This document shows positions 6,010-7,065 of a stretch of 7,065 bases of DNA, piece by piece (the first letter of the stretch is position 1; the number at the start of each line of letters is the position of its first letter). Below the pieces are notes generated by a model. The model did no database searches. It was not told where the DNA came from and saw nothing but the letters and a program-made list of their open reading frames with translations. This DNA comes from RYN-431 sp036388295 (GTDB lineage: Bacteria; Planctomycetota; Phycisphaerae; Tepidisphaerales; Tepidisphaeraceae). The position numbers were made by a program, and so were the translations under genes. Where the stretch lies: positions 1-7,065 of the forward strand of contig DASVSC010000105.1 in assembly GCA_036388295.1 (NCBI GenBank). The letters are read 5' to 3'.

Positions 6010-7065
6010 CAGCGGTTCCGTATAGGCCGTCAGCGCCGGCGCTGATCAGGATGTACTTGTCTTTATAAACCGGCACCAGCGTATTGGTGGCGACGCCTGT
6101 AGTAACAGGATTGCCCGTCGAAATCTGCTCGTTGACGAAATACCGTTCATTACCTTGACTGAACTTGATGTTCGCTCCAGCAGCCGGGCTGGCTGGATCG
6201 ACGGGCGTATGAGGGTAGTCGATAACATCTGCCGACCAGGGTTTCCCGGCTTGGACTACTTTGGCACGATCTACGCCTATGTTCGAATACGCGTACTGAA
6301 TTTGATCCGGCCTGTATTGCCACGGGTCAGTTTCGGACTTCGTCGCCGGACTGGTGGGATCATAGATGAATCCACTGCGAGCAGCACCGACGGCCTTAGT
6401 CACGCCTCGCTGGGCCCGCATATAAAGGATCGGACGAGGTCTGGCGAAGCGGTCCATGAACTCGTAGATCTGCGAATCGCCGACGAAGGGTGGGACGGCG
6501 GCGGGACCCGCAGGCGCCCCTGGCCACCACAACGAGCTTGGCGAAGCCGCGTCGGTCACGAGTGGGTTGCGGTTTTCTTCGCTAGCCGAAATGTCGGCGT
6601 CTGTTATTTCCAAATAAGTTTGTGATTTCTTCGCGACACTCGTGCTCAGGCCGGACGGACCCTTACCGCGGCGGGCATAGTCAGGGTCGTAGACGAAGTC
6701 GACCGTGGGTCCCGGCTTGACGACCACCCGCAGGCCGCCACATAGACCGAGGAACAGGTTTTCGGAAGTGGTCGGCGCGCGGTTGCCGAACGACATATAG
6801 GTGCCGGGCGAGGTCGGATTCGGGATTTGAAGCGACTGGCCTCCCGGGAGCGTGGGCCGCCCGGGCGGCGTTGTCGCTTCGGACGACACCAGTTGGCTAT
6901 CGGCGAACGGCCCGGGGAAGCTGCCAAAGTCCTGGAAATAAGCTTCGATGCCTTGCGTCAGGCGGTTTATGGTGTTCTGCGTCGCCACCTTCTGGCCCGC
7001 TAGGCGTACCCGCGACACCACGGGAAACAGAATGCCGATGAGCACGCCGATGATGCCGATGACGA
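5993..7065 (-). CDS. GspG-like pseudopilin 1, 5' end cut by the window edge
   Basis: The frame is open from the right edge (first full codon at 7063) to a TAA at 5995-5993, giving 356 visible residues. It opens inside a prepilin hydrophobic helix (VIGIIGVLIGILFPVV), so the leader, the cleavage site and the +5 Glu lie outside the window; a GTG at 7045 sits inside the helix and is not a plausible start. The amphipathic helix follows, then Y-F-Q-D-F-G-S-F-P near residues 42-50, the usual GspG position. Near residues 204-215 comes DRFARPRPILYM, in the place of the GspG core strand DPWGNPxxY. The C-terminus is SAGADGLYGTADDIRN, like the calcium-binding loop of GspG. The head is more than twice the usual size. 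Its end overlaps the next gene by 17 bp. GspG proteins polymerise into the periplasmic pseudopilus of type II secretion. Prepilin class is certain; the G subtype is probable. Confidence 0.88.
   Translation of the reverse strand, partial: VIGIIGVLIGILFPVVSRVRLAGQKVATQNTINRLTQGIEAYFQDFGSFPGPFADSQLVSSEATTPPGRPTLPGGQSLQIPNPTSPGTYMSFGNRAPTTSENLFLGLCGGLRVVVKPGPTVDFVYDPDYARRGKGPSGLSTSVAKKSQTYLEITDADISASEENRNPLVTDAASPSSLWWPGAPAGPAAVPPFVGDSQIYEFMDRFARPRPILYMRAQRGVTKAVGAARSGFIYDPTSPATKSETDPWQYRPDQIQYAYSNIGVDRAKVVQAGKPWSADVIDYPHTPVDPASPAAGANIKFSQGNERYFVNEQISTGNPVTTGVATNTLVPVYKDKYILISAGADGLYGTADDIRN

Noticed and set aside
6155..6625. A 156-codon open frame on the plus strand
   Set aside because: It is antisense to pseudopilin 1, without a ribosome site or family match by eye.
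1..7065. CRISPR array, tRNA, rRNA, insertion sequence or attachment site
   Set aside because: No spaced direct repeats, cloverleaf, ribosomal signature, transposase or terminal repeats were seen; coding sequence fills the window.

Overview
The window holds one thing: a dense run of seven prepilin-type (pseudopilin) genes, all on the minus strand and read from the right edge to the left edge. Each gene whose 5' end is inside the window starts with a short basic leader, then a class III signal peptide site ([G/A]-F-x-[L/F]-[L/I/V]-E), a hydrophobic helix of about 20 residues, and a large, poorly conserved head domain. The rightmost gene enters already inside its hydrophobic helix, and the leftmost runs off the other end, so both are partial. 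The leftmost frame (1-1030) is open without a stop to the window edge and is a real gene.

In transcription order: G-like 1 (7065-5993, 5' partial), G-like 2 (6009-4819), a short G-like 3 (4802-4281), G-like 4 (4261-3419), a GspH/FimT-like gene (3385 or 3412 to 2405), a GspI/PilV-like gene (2408-1044) and a GspJ/PulJ-like gene (1030-1, 3' partial). This is the classical type II secretion G-H-I-J order, but with four divergent G-like genes where a standard operon has one. Junctions are overlaps of 17 and 4 bp or gaps of about 6-35 bp, so the set is almost certainly one transcript. There is no room for an internal promoter or terminator, and no stretch above 300 bases lacks a gene. The ATPase, inner-membrane platform, secretin, GspK and prepilin peptidase are not in the window.

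The probable host is a planctomycete or a relative. This is inferred from the GC-rich sequence, the weak or absent Shine-Dalgarno sites at several genes, and the unusually large pseudopilins (280 to over 450 residues against roughly 140-220 in proteobacteria). No marker gene proves it.

The main points of interest are: (1) the four-fold G-like expansion in front of H-I-J; (2) a segment in G-like 2 and another in the H-like protein that resemble CBM5/12-type chitin/carbohydrate-binding modules, as if glycan-binding units had been inserted into pseudopilin heads; (3) a shared C-terminal loop, (S)xGxDGxxGTxDD, in the G-like proteins that matches the calcium loop of GspG. Together these suggest a specialised type II secretion or type IV pilus-like surface machine that may contact polysaccharides; that role is inference.
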